This document shows positions 20,058-29,973 of a stretch of DNA of 64,000 bases, in pieces. The translations under genes were made by a program, and so were the position numbers. The stretch comes from Xanthomonas phaseoli pv. phaseoli (GTDB lineage Bacteria > Pseudomonadota > Gammaproteobacteria > Xanthomonadales > Xanthomonadaceae). Position 1 is the first letter of the stretch. Every line of letters starts with the position of its first letter. A model generated the notes under the pieces. It was not told the DNA's origin. It did no database searches and worked only from the letters and a program-made list of their open reading frames with translations. The stretch covers positions 1,922,001 through 1,986,000 of the forward strand of contig CP094243.1 of NCBI GenBank assembly GCA_022749655.1. Reading direction: 5' to 3'.

Positions 20058-22280
20058 TTACTCGGCAATAAACAACGCGCGCACCGTGTCACGCGCCGCC
20101 TCCAGCGAAAAATGTTCGGCCACGTTGCGCAAGCCGTTGTCGGCCAGACGTTGCCACAGTGCCGCATCCTGATACAGCCGCACGATCGCCGCGGCGAAGG
20201 CGTCGGCATCGTCGGCGACGCAGACATCCTCGCCGTCGCGCAGGTGCATGCCTTCCACCGCGCAGGTGGTGCCGACCACCGGCTGGCCGTGCGCCATGCT
20301 CAGATTGATCTTGCCTTTCACGCCAGCGCCAAAACGCAGCGGTGCCACCGCGATACGCGCACTGTCCATGAACGGCACCAGGTCCGGAACATGGCCATGC
20401 AGCTGCACGCCGGGGCATTCGTCGGCCAACAATGTCAGGGCGTCAGGCAGGTCGGCACCGATGCAGTGGAAGACCACGTCGGGCAGCTGCGCACGGACCT
20501 GCGGGAAGATGGCACTGATGAACCACTGCACCGCATCCACATTCGGCGGATGACGAAAGCCGCCGACAAAGACCAGGTCGCGGCGTTGCGCGAAGCGATG
20601 CCCGCTGCCGGCAACTTCATGCAGGTTGGACAGCAGGGCGGTGCGGATGTGTGGCGCATCGGCGCGCAGTTGCGCCTGTTCCGCGGCAGACACCAGCACG
20701 GTGACATCGGTGGCCGCCATGATCTCCAGCTCGCGCAGGCGGGTGCGTTCTGCGCTGCGCAGCAGGTTGGCATCGCCGGCCAGCTCGGCACCGCGGCGTT
20801 CGCGCAGGTAATGCAGGTCGACGGTGTCGAACAAGCTGCGCGCCTGAGGCGCGTATTGCCTGAGCAACGGCAGGCAGGCATGCGCCACGTGGTGGCGTAC
20901 CAGCAGCACCACTGCAAATCGCGCGCCATGGCTGCGCAGCCAGCTGCCGATGCCTTCGAGAAACGGCGCGTACCAGACTTCGACACCGAGCTGCTGCAAT
21001 GCCTGGGTGTGGCGCCCGGCGTGTTCGCGGCGTGTCGGCACGAAGACGACATGCGCGCCTTCCTCGCGCAGCAGGCGGATCAGGTTGAACTGCCGCAGCG
21101 AGCCTGAGTCGCGGTCCGGCTGCGGCACGCACTCGTCCAGGATCAACACCTGTCGCTGGTGGCGGTGCAGCAGTGCAGGTCCGGGCAGCACCGGTTGCTG
21201 AATTTGTTCGCTGAGTTGCAGTGACCATTTTTCGGCGAATTGCCTTTGATGCTCCGCAACCACTGATTCTGTCTTCGTATCATGGGTTTGATCATGCACC
21301 ACTACGCTGGCCGGCTGCACCAGCACCTGATAGCCGGCCGCGCGGACTGCAAACGCCAGATCGGTGTCTTCGTAATACGCCGGCATGTAGCGCCGGTCCA
21401 GCCCGCCCAGTGTCTGCAACAGCGCACGCGGCAGCGCGATGGCCGCGCCCGAGCAGTAGTCCATCGCGCGGACATACGCATAGCGCGGGTCCTCGGACGA
21501 TTCGAAGCGGCCGTAGCTCCAGGCGCTGCCATCGGCGAACACCACGCCGCCGGATTCCTGCAGGCGCCCGTCCGGGTACACCAGTTGCGCGCCGACCAGG
21601 CCGGCGGCCGGATACCGGGCAAAGGTGTCGATCAGCCGGTCCAGCCAGCCGGGCTGCGGAATGGTGTCGTTGTTGAGCAGCACCACGAACTCGCCGCGCG
21701 CCAGCGCGATGCCGTCGTTGCAGGCTGCGATGAAACCGCCATTGCTCGCACGCACGTGGTAATGCAGGCCGGCGATCTGCGGCAGCTGTTCAGCGGTGGC
21801 GTCGCTGCTGCCGTCGTCCACGACGATGATTTCCACGCTCAGCAGCGGCGGATGCGCCGCCAATGCGCGCAGGCAGGCCAAGGTGTGCGCGATGTGGTTG
21901 TAGACCGGGATCACCACCGTCACCCGCGGGGTAGCGCTGTGCGGCAGCGCGAACGCCGCAAACGGGGCGGCCTGCGGCAGCCACAGCGGCGTGCCCAGGG
22001 TGACTGGAGGCGCCTGCGTGTGCACGCGAATGCGTTGCCAGGTCGCGCGCCAGCCGCGCGTGCGCATGCTGGCCACGCTGCGGTGGATCAGGCCGAGGAC
22101 GCGATTGAACAGATAGCGCGCATCGGCCAAAGACATCGACATTGCGTTGGAACTCCAGCGTGGTATGGCAGTGAACGGTGCGAGCAGCGCGCGGGTCGAG
22201 GCAATCGTTGCATCTGCCAGCGCAGTGTACGAACCATGCCTGCTGCCGCCGAGGACACGTCGTGCCCAGCGAAGCAGCAT
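20058..22280 (-). CDS. Two-domain glycosyltransferase (GT2 plus GT4-like)
   Basis: This 740-residue protein joins two glycosyltransferase domains. The GT2 (GT-A) domain begins at about residue 118 with VTVVIPVYNH and has VDDGSSD, LLNNDTIPQPGWLDRL and the ED of YEDTDLAFAVR. A second, GT4-like (GT-B) domain follows from about 390 and ends with VFVGGFRHPPNVDAV and the donor-site segment GVKGKINLSMAHGQPVVGT. Such bimodular enzymes build surface polysaccharides or glycans. No other cell-surface synthesis genes are adjacent, so the acceptor is unknown. An internal ATG at 22142 (MSMSLAD) is a plausible alternative start; the 46 upstream residues lack family character. Confidence 0.83.
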   Translation of the reverse strand: MLLRWARRVLGGSRHGSYTALADATIASTRALLAPFTAIPRWSSNAMSMSLADARYLFNRVLGLIHRSVASMRTRGWRATWQRIRVHTQAPPVTLGTPLWLPQAAPFAAFALPHSATPRVTVVIPVYNHIAHTLACLRALAAHPPLLSVEIIVVDDGSSDATAEQLPQIAGLHYHVRASNGGFIAACNDGIALARGEFVVLLNNDTIPQPGWLDRLIDTFARYPAAGLVGAQLVYPDGRLQESGGVVFADGSAWSYGRFESSEDPRYAYVRAMDYCSGAAIALPRALLQTLGGLDRRYMPAYYEDTDLAFAVRAAGYQVLVQPASVVVHDQTHDTKTESVVAEHQRQFAEKWSLQLSEQIQQPVLPGPALLHRHQRQVLILDECVPQPDRDSGSLRQFNLIRLLREEGAHVVFVPTRREHAGRHTQALQQLGVEVWYAPFLEGIGSWLRSHGARFAVVLLVRHHVAHACLPLLRQYAPQARSLFDTVDLHYLRERRGAELAGDANLLRSAERTRLRELEIMAATDVTVLVSAAEQAQLRADAPHIRTALLSNLHEVAGSGHRFAQRRDLVFVGGFRHPPNVDAVQWFISAIFPQVRAQLPDVVFHCIGADLPDALTLLADECPGVQLHGHVPDLVPFMDSARIAVAPLRFGAGVKGKINLSMAHGQPVVGTTCAVEGMHLRDGEDVCVADDADAFAAAIVRLYQDAALWQRLADNGLRNVAEHFSLEAARDTVRALFIAE

Positions 22281-22379
22281 CGGTCGTTTTGTTAGCCGCT
22301 CTTAACGGCCGACGGGCTCGGCAGGTCACAGCCATGACAGCGCTGCTAGACTCGCCGGACTCTACATTCTCGCATTCCT

Positions 22380-24824
22380 GTGCCCCGACGCCACGACAAC
22401 GACGCTCCCGACGATTTCGAGGACGACACCAACGCGCAAGGCTCCCGCTGGCAACGCAGACTCATCGTCTGGGGATTTGCCGCGTTCGCGCTGGCGCTCG
22501 GTTTCCTGATTCCCTACACGATGTATCTGAACAAGCAGGTCACCCAGCGCTTCGGCGAACTGCGTTGGCAGATCCCGACCCGCGTGTACGGCCGGCCGCT
22601 GGTGCTCGTGCCGGGCAACGCACTGGATGCGGCCACCCTGAAGACCGAACTGGACGCGGCGTCGTACCGCGACGACGGTCAGGCGACGCTGGCCGGCACC
22701 TACCAGCAGGACGGTAGCCGCTTCACCATCGCCAGCCGCGGCTACATCGATGTGGATGGACGCGTGCCGGCGCGCCGTATCGAAGTCAGCCTGGCCGGTG
22801 GGCGCGTGGCCAGCCTGCGCGACGCCGGCGACCGCAAGGCGCTCAAAAGCGCACGCCTGGACCCGGCGCGCATCGCCACCCTGTACGGCCAGAAGCAGGA
22901 AGAGCGCCGCCTGGTGCGCATGGAAGAGGTGCCCGAACTGCTGGTCACCGGCCTGCAGGCGGTGGAAGACCGCGACTTCAATAGCCACCACGGCATCGAT
23001 CTCAGCGGCATGGTGCGTGCGGCCTGGATCATGGCGCGCTCCGGCGGCCAGGTCCGCCAGGGCGCCAGTACCCTGACCCAGCAGTTGGCCCGCAGCGGCC
23101 TGCTCGGCATCGGCAAGGAACAGACGCTCACGCGCAAGTTCAACGAGATTCTGTACGCGGTGATCATGGAGGCGCGCTACGACAAGCGCACCATCCTGGA
23201 GGCCTATCTCAACCAGGTGTATCTGGGCCAGCGCGGCGGCCAGGCGATCCACGGCGTGTCCTCGGGCGCAGAGCTGTGGTTCGGCCGCGACCTCAATTCG
23301 ATGACCACCGAGCAGATCGCATTGTTGATCGGGCTGGTCAAGGGGCCGTCGTACTACGACCCGCGGCGCAACCCGGAACGCGCGCTGGACCGGCGCAATT
23401 TCGTGCTCGGCAAGTTGCACGAAAACAATCTGATCAACGACGCCGAATACAAGCGCGCGCTGGCTGCGCCGTTGGGCGTGCCGACCGAGCCCGGCCTGGT
23501 CGCCGCCAACCGCTTCCCGGCCTATGTGGACCTGGTGCGGCGCCAGCTGGCGCACGACTATCCGGAAGGCGTGCTGCAGGGCGCCGGCATGAGCGTGCTC
23601 ACCGGCATGTCGCCGTCGGCGCAGGCGTATGCCGAAGGCGCAGTGACCGGCACCATCAAGCGGCTGGACAACAAGAAGCGTCCGCCGCTGCAGGCGGGAT
23701 TGGTGCTCACCGACGTGCATAACGGCGATGTGCTGGCCGTGGTCGGCAGCCGCGATGTCGCCAAGCCGGGCTTCAATCGTGCGGTGGAAGCGCAGCGGCA
23801 GGTGGGCTCGTTGCTCAAGCCGTTCGTTTACATGCTGGCCTTGGCCTCGCCGGACCGCTGGGCGCTGTCCAGCTGGGTCGACGACTCGCCGGTCACGGTG
23901 CAGCTCAGCCGCGGCAAGACCTGGTCGCCGGGCAATTCGGACAGCCGCAGCCATGGCACGGTGCGGCTGGTGGATGCGCTGGCGCATTCCTACAACCAGG
24001 CCACGGTGCGGGTGGGCATGCAGGTCGGCGCCGATCGTATCGCCCAGTTGATCCAGGTGCTGGCCGGCATCAAGGCCGACTCGAATCCGTCGCTGATCCT
24101 GGGCGCGACCGACCAGAGCCCGTACGGCATGGCGCAGCTCTACCAGTTCCTGGCGGCCGGCGGCGAGATCCAGCCACTGCATGCGGTGCGCGGCGTGCTC
24201 GATCCGCAGGGCAAGCTGCTCAAGCGTTACGACAAGACCCCGGCACCGGCGCAGGAGGGCGATTCGGTGGCCGCCAACCTCATCAGCATCGGTCTGCAGC
24301 AGGTAGTCAGCAACGGCACCGCGCGACAGCTGCTGGGCGATGGCCTGGGTCGCCTGTCGCCGGCCGGCAAGACCGGTACCTCCAACGACGGTCGCGACAG
24401 CTGGTATGCCGGCTACACCGGCGACCATCTGGCGGTGATCTGGATGGGAAACGACCAGAACGCCGAAACCGGCCTGTATGGCGCCACCGGCGCGATGCGG
24501 GTGTGGTCGAGCATCTTCGCCCGCTTGCCGAGTGCGCCATTGAAGGTCAGCGGCAAAGGCCTGGATTGGCAGTGGGTGGACGCCAGCGGCACCGGCGTGA
24601 CCGACCCGGGGTGCCCGGGCGCGCGCCAGTTCCCGTTCGTGGTCGGCTTCACGCCGGCCTACGCACCGTGCGCGGGCAACGCGCTGTCGATCGAGGCCGC
24701 GCCCGGCGAAGCGGCCGCACCTGCCGAACAATCCAGCGGCGGTGGCTGGCGCCGCTTCTTCGGTCTGGAAAAGAAGCCCGAAGACCCTGCCGCCGCACCT
24801 GCCGCGGCCCCACCCACGCGTTGA
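22380..24824 (+). CDS. mrcB: Penicillin-binding protein 1B
   Basis: This is a class A bifunctional peptidoglycan synthase, 814 residues from a GTG at 22380. A short cytoplasmic tail is followed by a transmembrane helix (LIVWGFAAFALALGFLIPY, about 29-47) and a UB2H-like region. The GT51 glycosyltransferase domain has the catalytic Glu in VEDRDFNSHHGID (about 195) and RQGASTLTQQLARS. The transpeptidase has SLLK (about 476), SYN (about 537) and KTGTSND (about 663). The C-terminal tail is Ala/Pro-rich. Length and motifs are normal. The following lipoprotein gene starts 13 bp after the stop and is probably co-transcribed. Confidence 0.95.
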   Translation: MPRRHDNDAPDDFEDDTNAQGSRWQRRLIVWGFAAFALALGFLIPYTMYLNKQVTQRFGELRWQIPTRVYGRPLVLVPGNALDAATLKTELDAASYRDDGQATLAGTYQQDGSRFTIASRGYIDVDGRVPARRIEVSLAGGRVASLRDAGDRKALKSARLDPARIATLYGQKQEERRLVRMEEVPELLVTGLQAVEDRDFNSHHGIDLSGMVRAAWIMARSGGQVRQGASTLTQQLARSGLLGIGKEQTLTRKFNEILYAVIMEARYDKRTILEAYLNQVYLGQRGGQAIHGVSSGAELWFGRDLNSMTTEQIALLIGLVKGPSYYDPRRNPERALDRRNFVLGKLHENNLINDAEYKRALAAPLGVPTEPGLVAANRFPAYVDLVRRQLAHDYPEGVLQGAGMSVLTGMSPSAQAYAEGAVTGTIKRLDNKKRPPLQAGLVLTDVHNGDVLAVVGSRDVAKPGFNRAVEAQRQVGSLLKPFVYMLALASPDRWALSSWVDDSPVTVQLSRGKTWSPGNSDSRSHGTVRLVDALAHSYNQATVRVGMQVGADRIAQLIQVLAGIKADSNPSLILGATDQSPYGMAQLYQFLAAGGEIQPLHAVRGVLDPQGKLLKRYDKTPAPAQEGDSVAANLISIGLQQVVSNGTARQLLGDGLGRLSPAGKTGTSNDGRDSWYAGYTGDHLAVIWMGNDQNAETGLYGATGAMRVWSSIFARLPSAPLKVSGKGLDWQWVDASGTGVTDPGCPGARQFPFVVGFTPAYAPCAGNALSIEAAPGEAAAPAEQSSGGGWRRFFGLEKKPEDPAAAPAAAPPTR

Positions 24825-24837
24825 TTGGAACGACCCC

Positions 24838-25362
24838 ATGAACCGAATGCACCGTTTGCTCGCCCCGATCGGCGTCCTGGCCGCACTCACCGCCTGCGTC
24901 AGCGCACCACCCGCGCCGCCGCCGACCCCGGTGGACCCGACCACCCCGACCCAGCGGCTGTTGATGATCGAACGCGAAGCCGGCGCGGACGACACCGAAC
25001 TGTCGGTGCAGCCGCTGCGCGACCCGCAGGTGGATGATTTGCGCGAGACCGCCAAGGGCAAACGCCAGGCCGGCGATCTGGCCGGCGCCGCTGCGGCACT
25101 GGATCAGGCGCTGGGCCTGGTGTCGGGCGACCCGGCGATTCTGCAGGAACGCGCGGAAGTGTCCGTGCTGCAGGCCGACTGGCCGGCGGCCGAACGCTTC
25201 GCCAAGCAGGCGATCGACCTGGGGTCCAAGACCGGGCCGTTGTGCCGTCGGCATTGGGCGACCATCGAGCAGTCGCGTCTGGCGCGTGGCGAAAAGGAAA
25301 ACGCCGCCTCTGCCAAGGCGCAGATTGCCGGTTGCACCGTGCCGGGCGTGAAGCGGTACTGA
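24838..25362 (+). CDS. TPR-like lipoprotein encoded next to mrcB
   Basis: This 174-residue protein has a lipoprotein signal peptide with lipobox LTAC (Cys at residue 20), then a Pro-rich linker (SAPPAPPPTPVDPTTPTQ) and a helical region with TPR-like character (RQAGDLAGAAAALDQALGLVSGDPAILQERAEVSVLQ). It lies immediately downstream of mrcB, so it may be an outer-membrane partner of PBP1b; E. coli uses LpoB for this, but sequence similarity to LpoB is not evident. The function is inferred only from position and architecture. Confidence 0.82.
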   Translation: MNRMHRLLAPIGVLAALTACVSAPPAPPPTPVDPTTPTQRLLMIEREAGADDTELSVQPLRDPQVDDLRETAKGKRQAGDLAGAAAALDQALGLVSGDPAILQERAEVSVLQADWPAAERFAKQAIDLGSKTGPLCRRHWATIEQSRLARGEKENAASAKAQIAGCTVPGVKRY

Positions 25363-25640
25363 GGCCGGCGATCGGAGCGACTGCGCACACCGCAAGGCAG
25401 GCGCGCTCGATGCCTGGTGTGGCCGTGTCCGTTGCGCGCTTTAGGATGCCTGAGCACGTCGCGGCCAAGCTGGCGAGGTGCGCCCAGATGTGTAGTGCGG
25501 CTTCAGCAAGCAGGGGCAGTGCACCCGACGGTTGCCGGTGCAGCAGCGGGGATATGCGCGATCCATCAAGCCCACCCCAGGCAGCGTCATCGCGCACGCG
25601 CTAGGCTGTCGTGCTTCCTGCCCGCTTTTCGTTCGGTCCC

Positions 25641-27945
25641 ATGTCCCAACTTGCCACTGCCAGCATCCAAGCGCTCAGCGAGGGCGGGGCGCTTGCGCGC
25701 CAGCTCGACGCGTTCGCGCCACGCGCTGCGCAATTGCGGCTGACTGAAGCCATCGCCGAAGCGTTCGAGCAGCGCGATGTGCTGCTGGCAGAGGCCGGCA
25801 CCGGCACCGGCAAGACCTACGCCTACCTGGTGCCGGCGTTGCTGTCCGGGCTCAAGACCATCGTCTCCACCGGCACACGCGCGCGCTGCAGGATCAGCTG
25901 TTCCATCGCGACCTGCCACGCGTGCGCGCAGCGCTGGGCGTGGGGCTGCGCAGTGCGTTGTTGAAGGGGCGCGCCAACTACCTGTGCAAGTACCGCACCC
26001 AGCAGGCGCGTGGCGAACCGCGCTTTGCCTCGCCCGAACAGGTCTCGCAGTTCCAGCGCATCGTGGCCTGGAGCGGGCGTACCCAGTTCGGCGACATGGC
26101 CGAGCTGGACGCCTTGCCGGACGACTCGCCGCTGCTGCCGATGGTGACCTCCACCGTCGACAACTGCCTGGGCACCGACTGCCCGTTCTACGGCGAATGC
26201 TTCGTGGTGCAGGCGCGCCAGCGCGCGCAGGCGGCCGATCTGGTGGTGGTCAACCATCACCTGCTGCTGGCCGACCTGGCGCTCAAGCAGGAAGGTTTCG
26301 GCGAAATCCTGCCCGGTGCGCAGGCCTTCGTCATCGATGAGGCGCATCAATTGCCGGAACTGGCGGCCAATTTCTTCGGCGAAAGTTTCGGCATGCGGCC
26401 GTGGCAGGAGCTGGCACGCGATTGCATGGTCGAAGCGCGCCTGGTTGCCGGCGCGCAGGCCAGTTTGCAGGCACCGATCCTGGAGCTGGATGAGGCCTTG
26501 CGCAGCCTGCGTGCCGGCATGGAAGGGCTGCCGCCGCGCGGCACGCAATGGCGTGCGCTGGCCAAGCCGCAGGTGCGCGAAGGGTTCGACGCCGTGCTGT
26601 CGTCGCTGGCACGGTTGGGCGAATCCCTGCTGCCGCTGCGTGAGGCCTCACCGGGTTTCGACGGCTGCACGGCACGTGCGCAGGAAGCATTGAACCGCCT
26701 GTCGCGCTGGCTGGGCGAAGACCTGCCGGTGGCCGATTTCGCGCTGGATCCGCCGGAACCGGTGGTCGACAACGATGTGCTCTGGTACGAACTGAGCCCG
26801 CGCGGCTTCCGTTGCCAGCGCACGCCGCTGGATGTCTCCGGCCCGCTACGCGAACACCGCGAAAAATCGCACGCGGCCTGGGTATTCACCTCGGCCACAC
26901 TGGCGGTGGGGGCGAGTTCGACCACATCGCGCAGCGGCTGGGCCTGAGCGATCCGGTGACCTTACTGCAACCCAGCCCCTTCGATTGGGCGCGCCAGGCC
27001 TTGTGCTACCTGCCGCCGAACCTGCCCGATCCGGCCGCACGCGGCTTCGGCACTGCCTTGATCGGCGCGCTGACGCCGGTGCTGGAAGCCTCCAACGGTC
27101 GTGCGTTCTTGCTGTTCGCCTCGCACCGCGCGCTGCGCGAAGCGGCCGAAGCCTTGCGCGGCGCGCCGTGGCCGTTGTTCGTGCAGGGCGAGGCGCCGCG
27201 CGCGACCTTGCTGCAGCGGTTCCGCGATTCCGGCAATGGCGTGCTGCTGGGCTCGGCCAGTTTCCGCGAGGGCGTGGACGTGGTGGGCGACGCCTTGAGC
27301 GTGGTCGTGATCGACAAGCTGCCCTTCGCCGCACCCGACGACCCGGTGTTCGAAGCGCGCCTGGATGCGATCCGCCGCGACGGTGGCAACCCGTTCCGCG
27401 ACGAACAACTGCCGCAGGCGGTGATCGCGCTCAAGCAGGGGGTGGGTCGGTTGATTCGCAGCGAAACCGACCGTGGCGTGCTGGTGTTGTGCGACCCGCG
27501 GCTGGTGAACAAGAGCTACGGGCGCACCTTCATGACGTCGCTGCCGCCGTTCGCGCGCACGCGGGACCTCGCCGACGTGCAGGCGTTTTTGAGGAGCCGG
27601 GACTGGGTGGCATGGACCAGAGAGCCGGGTAAGGGCGGGGCCGAGTGCTCAGGGCGCTCGTGTGTCGCGCTCGCATGCAATGGCAACGTTGCCGGTCGCA
27701 CTGCCCTTCGGCCCGCACCAGCGCGTGCACGCAAGCACCCGCGTGCGCCGGGTGGCATATCCGGATGCCGCCTAGGCTCCTCGAATCGATCCGTTGAACG
27801 GCGCCTTCCCGGCTCCACCCAGTCCTGGGTACCCGGTCCCGTCCATCTGCCTTTCGGTCCGCACCAGCGCCTGCACCCCAGGTACCCGCGTGCACCGGGT
27901 GGCACATCCCGGATGCCGCCTCGGCGGCTCGAATCGATCAGTTAA
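25641..27945 (+). pseudogene. yoaA: ATP-dependent DNA helicase, YoaA/DinG type (two frameshifts)
   Basis: This is an XPD-like superfamily 2 DNA helicase with an iron-sulfur domain. Seen in order: Walker A AEAGTGTGKTYAYLVP, four cluster cysteines (YLCKYR, DNCLGTDCPFYGECF), the DEAH box VIDEAHQLPELA, and motifs V-VI (GSASFREGVDVVG and QGVGRLIR). The order yoaA then tsaB matches E. coli, favouring YoaA over DinG. The frame breaks twice. Near 25884-25892 a CGCGCG run has two extra or one missing base (TGTRALQDQLFH expected). At 26909-26913 a G5 run needs a sixth G (LAVGGEFDHIAQ). The last 100 or so residues, after VQAFLRS, read into the repeat before tsaB and are probably not native. Confidence 0.88.
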
Positions 27946-27990
27946 ACTTTGCACCTTCCCGGCCAGTTCCGGGTCCTGGTCCCGGCTTTC
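27699..27990. repeat. Imperfect tandem duplication (two copies of about 147 bp) before tsaB
   Basis: Copy one (27699-27846) and copy two (27847-27990) share the blocks CTGCC(C/T)TTCGG(C/T)CCGCACCAGCGC, ACCCGCGTGC(G/A)CCGGGTGGCA, GGATGCCGCCT and TCGAATCGATC, in the same order and spacing, and both contain GCACCTTCCCGGC-like ends. The second copy directly abuts the tsaB start. Confidence 0.82.
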
Positions 27991-27994
27991 TCCC

Positions 27995-28714
27995 ATGAAC
28001 ATCCTCGCCTTCGAAACCTCCACCGAAGCCTGCTCCGTTGCGCTGCACGTGGATGGACGCGTGATCGAGCGCTTCGAGCTGGCACCGCGTCGCCACGCCG
28101 AACTGGCCTTGCCGTGGGCCGACGCGCTGCTGGCCGACGCCGGCATCACCCGGCGTCAGCTCGATGCGATCGCGGTCGGCCGCGGGCCTGGCGCCTTCAC
28201 CGGCGTGCGGCTGGCGATCGGCATTGCGCAGGGCATCGCGCTGGCGCTGGATCTGCCGGTGCTGGCGGTGTCCACGCTGCAGGTGCTGGCCTTGCGCGCG
28301 CCGGTCGAGGCGAGCCAGGTGCTGGCCTGCATCGATGCGCGCATGGGCGAAGTCTATGCCGGGGTATTCGCGCGCAACGAGGAAGGGCTGCTGGAACTTG
28401 TCCCGGAGCGCGTGTGCACGCCCGACGCGGTGCTCATGCCCGAGACGGCGCAGCGCGTGGCCGGCGTGGGAACCGGATTTGCGGCCGCCGACGGACTGCT
28501 GCAGCAGCGCCTTGCCGCGCAGCTGAGCAGCGTCGATGCCAGTGCCTTGCCGCATGCCGCGGATCTGCTCTCGCTGGCGGTGCCCGCGCTGCAGCGGGGC
28601 GAGGGGCTGGCGCCGGAGCGCGTGGAGCCAGCGTACCTGCGCGACAACGTTGCACTGACACTGGTCGAGCAACAGGCCGCACGCGCAGCGAAGGCCGCCA
28701 CCGCCGCGCCATGA
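27995..28714 (+). CDS. tsaB: tRNA threonylcarbamoyladenosine biosynthesis protein TsaB
   Basis: TsaB is the scaffold partner of TsaD in making the universal t6A modification at position 37 of ANN-decoding tRNAs. The 239-residue protein begins MNILAFETSTEACSVAL and contains GRGPGAFTGVRLAIGIAQGIA and CIDARMGEVYAGVF, all typical. The ATG at 27995 is chosen because the family starts exactly there, although the frame is open upstream through the tandem repeat. The stop overlaps the next gene's start (ATGA at 28711). Confidence 0.96.
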   Translation: MNILAFETSTEACSVALHVDGRVIERFELAPRRHAELALPWADALLADAGITRRQLDAIAVGRGPGAFTGVRLAIGIAQGIALALDLPVLAVSTLQVLALRAPVEASQVLACIDARMGEVYAGVFARNEEGLLELVPERVCTPDAVLMPETAQRVAGVGTGFAAADGLLQQRLAAQLSSVDASALPHAADLLSLAVPALQRGEGLAPERVEPAYLRDNVALTLVEQQAARAAKAATAAP

Positions 28715-29628
28715 CACACGGCGATCTCGAACGCGCGCGGTTTCGCGGCTGCCTGCTCGGCCTGGCGGTCGGCGATGCGCTGGGTACCACGCTGGAATTC
28801 CAGGCGCCCGGCAGCTTCACGCCGATCGACGACATGCACGGCGGTGGTCCGTTCGCCCTGCGTGCAGGGCAGTGGACCGACGACACCTCGATGGCGCTGT
28901 GCCTGGCGCACAGCCTGCTGCACCGGCAAGGCTTCGATCCCGCCGACCAGATGAATCGCTATTGCAACTGGTATCAGCACGGCTACCTCAGCAGCACCGG
29001 CCGCTGTTTCGATATCGGCAACACCGTGCGCCAGGCGCTGGAGCGCTATCTCGATGGCGGCCCCGCCTTCAGCGGCAGCGCCGATCCGCGCGCGGCCGGC
29101 AATGGATCCCTGATGCGGTTGGCGCCGGTGGCGATGTACTACGCGCATCGCCCCGACGAGCTGGGCGAGCGTGCCGCCGACAGCTCGCGCACCACCCATG
29201 CCGCCGCCGAAGCGCTGGACGCCTGCCGGTTGTTCGCGGCCCAGGTGCGGGCCGCCTTGCTCGGCGCAACGCGCGAGCAGGTGCTGCGTACGTCGTGCGA
29301 AGGAATGGTCTCCCCGGCGGTGCATGCCCTGGCCGCGCGCGACCACGCCGCGGTGCCGGCAGCGCAGGTTCGCGGCACCGGCTACGTGGTCGACGCGCTG
29401 TCGGCCGCACTGTGGTGCTTCGCCACCACCGACACATTCGCCGATGCAGTGCTGCGCGCGGCCAACCTGGGCGACGATGCCGACACCACCGCGGCGATCT
29501 GCGGCCAGCTCGCTGGCGCGTTCTACGGTGTCCAGGGCATTCCCGCCGCCTGGCGCGAACGCGTGCAGGAGGCAGCCGAGATCATGGCCCTGTCCGACCG
29601 GTTGCACGCCGCGGCGCAGGTGGCCTGA
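28711..29628 (+). CDS. ADP-ribosylglycohydrolase family protein (DraG-like)
   Basis: This 305-residue protein is of the DraG/ARH family (PF03747), dimetal enzymes that remove ADP-ribose from proteins or small molecules. Metal-site motifs are present: GLAVGDALGTTLEF near the N-terminus, GQWTDDTSMALCLA (about 50-65), NGSLMRLAPVAMYY, and the C-terminal GDDADTTAAICGQLAGAFYG. The gene overlaps tsaB by 4 bp, so it is probably translated from the same message. No matching ADP-ribosyltransferase gene is seen nearby, so its target is unknown; it may act on free ADP-ribosyl compounds. Confidence 0.9.
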   Translation: MTHGDLERARFRGCLLGLAVGDALGTTLEFQAPGSFTPIDDMHGGGPFALRAGQWTDDTSMALCLAHSLLHRQGFDPADQMNRYCNWYQHGYLSSTGRCFDIGNTVRQALERYLDGGPAFSGSADPRAAGNGSLMRLAPVAMYYAHRPDELGERAADSSRTTHAAAEALDACRLFAAQVRAALLGATREQVLRTSCEGMVSPAVHALAARDHAAVPAAQVRGTGYVVDALSAALWCFATTDTFADAVLRAANLGDDADTTAAICGQLAGAFYGVQGIPAAWRERVQEAAEIMALSDRLHAAAQVA

Positions 29629-29973
29629 GACACCGGTCACCGCGGAGCTGCCACGCCATCTGCTGCATGCGGCAAATGACGCAATCGGCCATGCGGTTGC
29701 GCGGTCTAGGTGGGTGTGCAAGCCGATCGCAGGTCTTGATCGCCGGCCTGCTGCTGCACGTCCGCGCCGCTATGGCACCTTGGCGCTGTGCAGGCGTACA
29801 AGGCGGTGAGCAGGCCGCGCAGGGCCGCCGGCCTGGCGTCCACCCTCAGGCCGGCGGCGTCACGGTACGAGGAGGGTGCGCCGCAGCGGCGCTGATCCTG
29901 CGCGTGTGTCTTCTGTCAGGCCGGTGCCGCTCGGCTGTGGTGCCTTGCATCGGGCGGTGAACGCCCGCGGGTG
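29629..29973. other. Intergenic region between convergent genes, no gene seen
   Basis: About 345 bp between the stops of the ADP-ribosylglycohydrolase and tonB genes. No recognisable coding sequence, repeat or strong terminator hairpin was found. Confidence 0.4.

Noticed and set aside
22362..25061. Long open frame (about 900 codons) on the minus strand opposite mrcB
   Set aside because: It has Arg/His/Gln-rich composition with no motifs and lies fully over mrcB, whose PBP motifs are intact; it is a GC-bias shadow.
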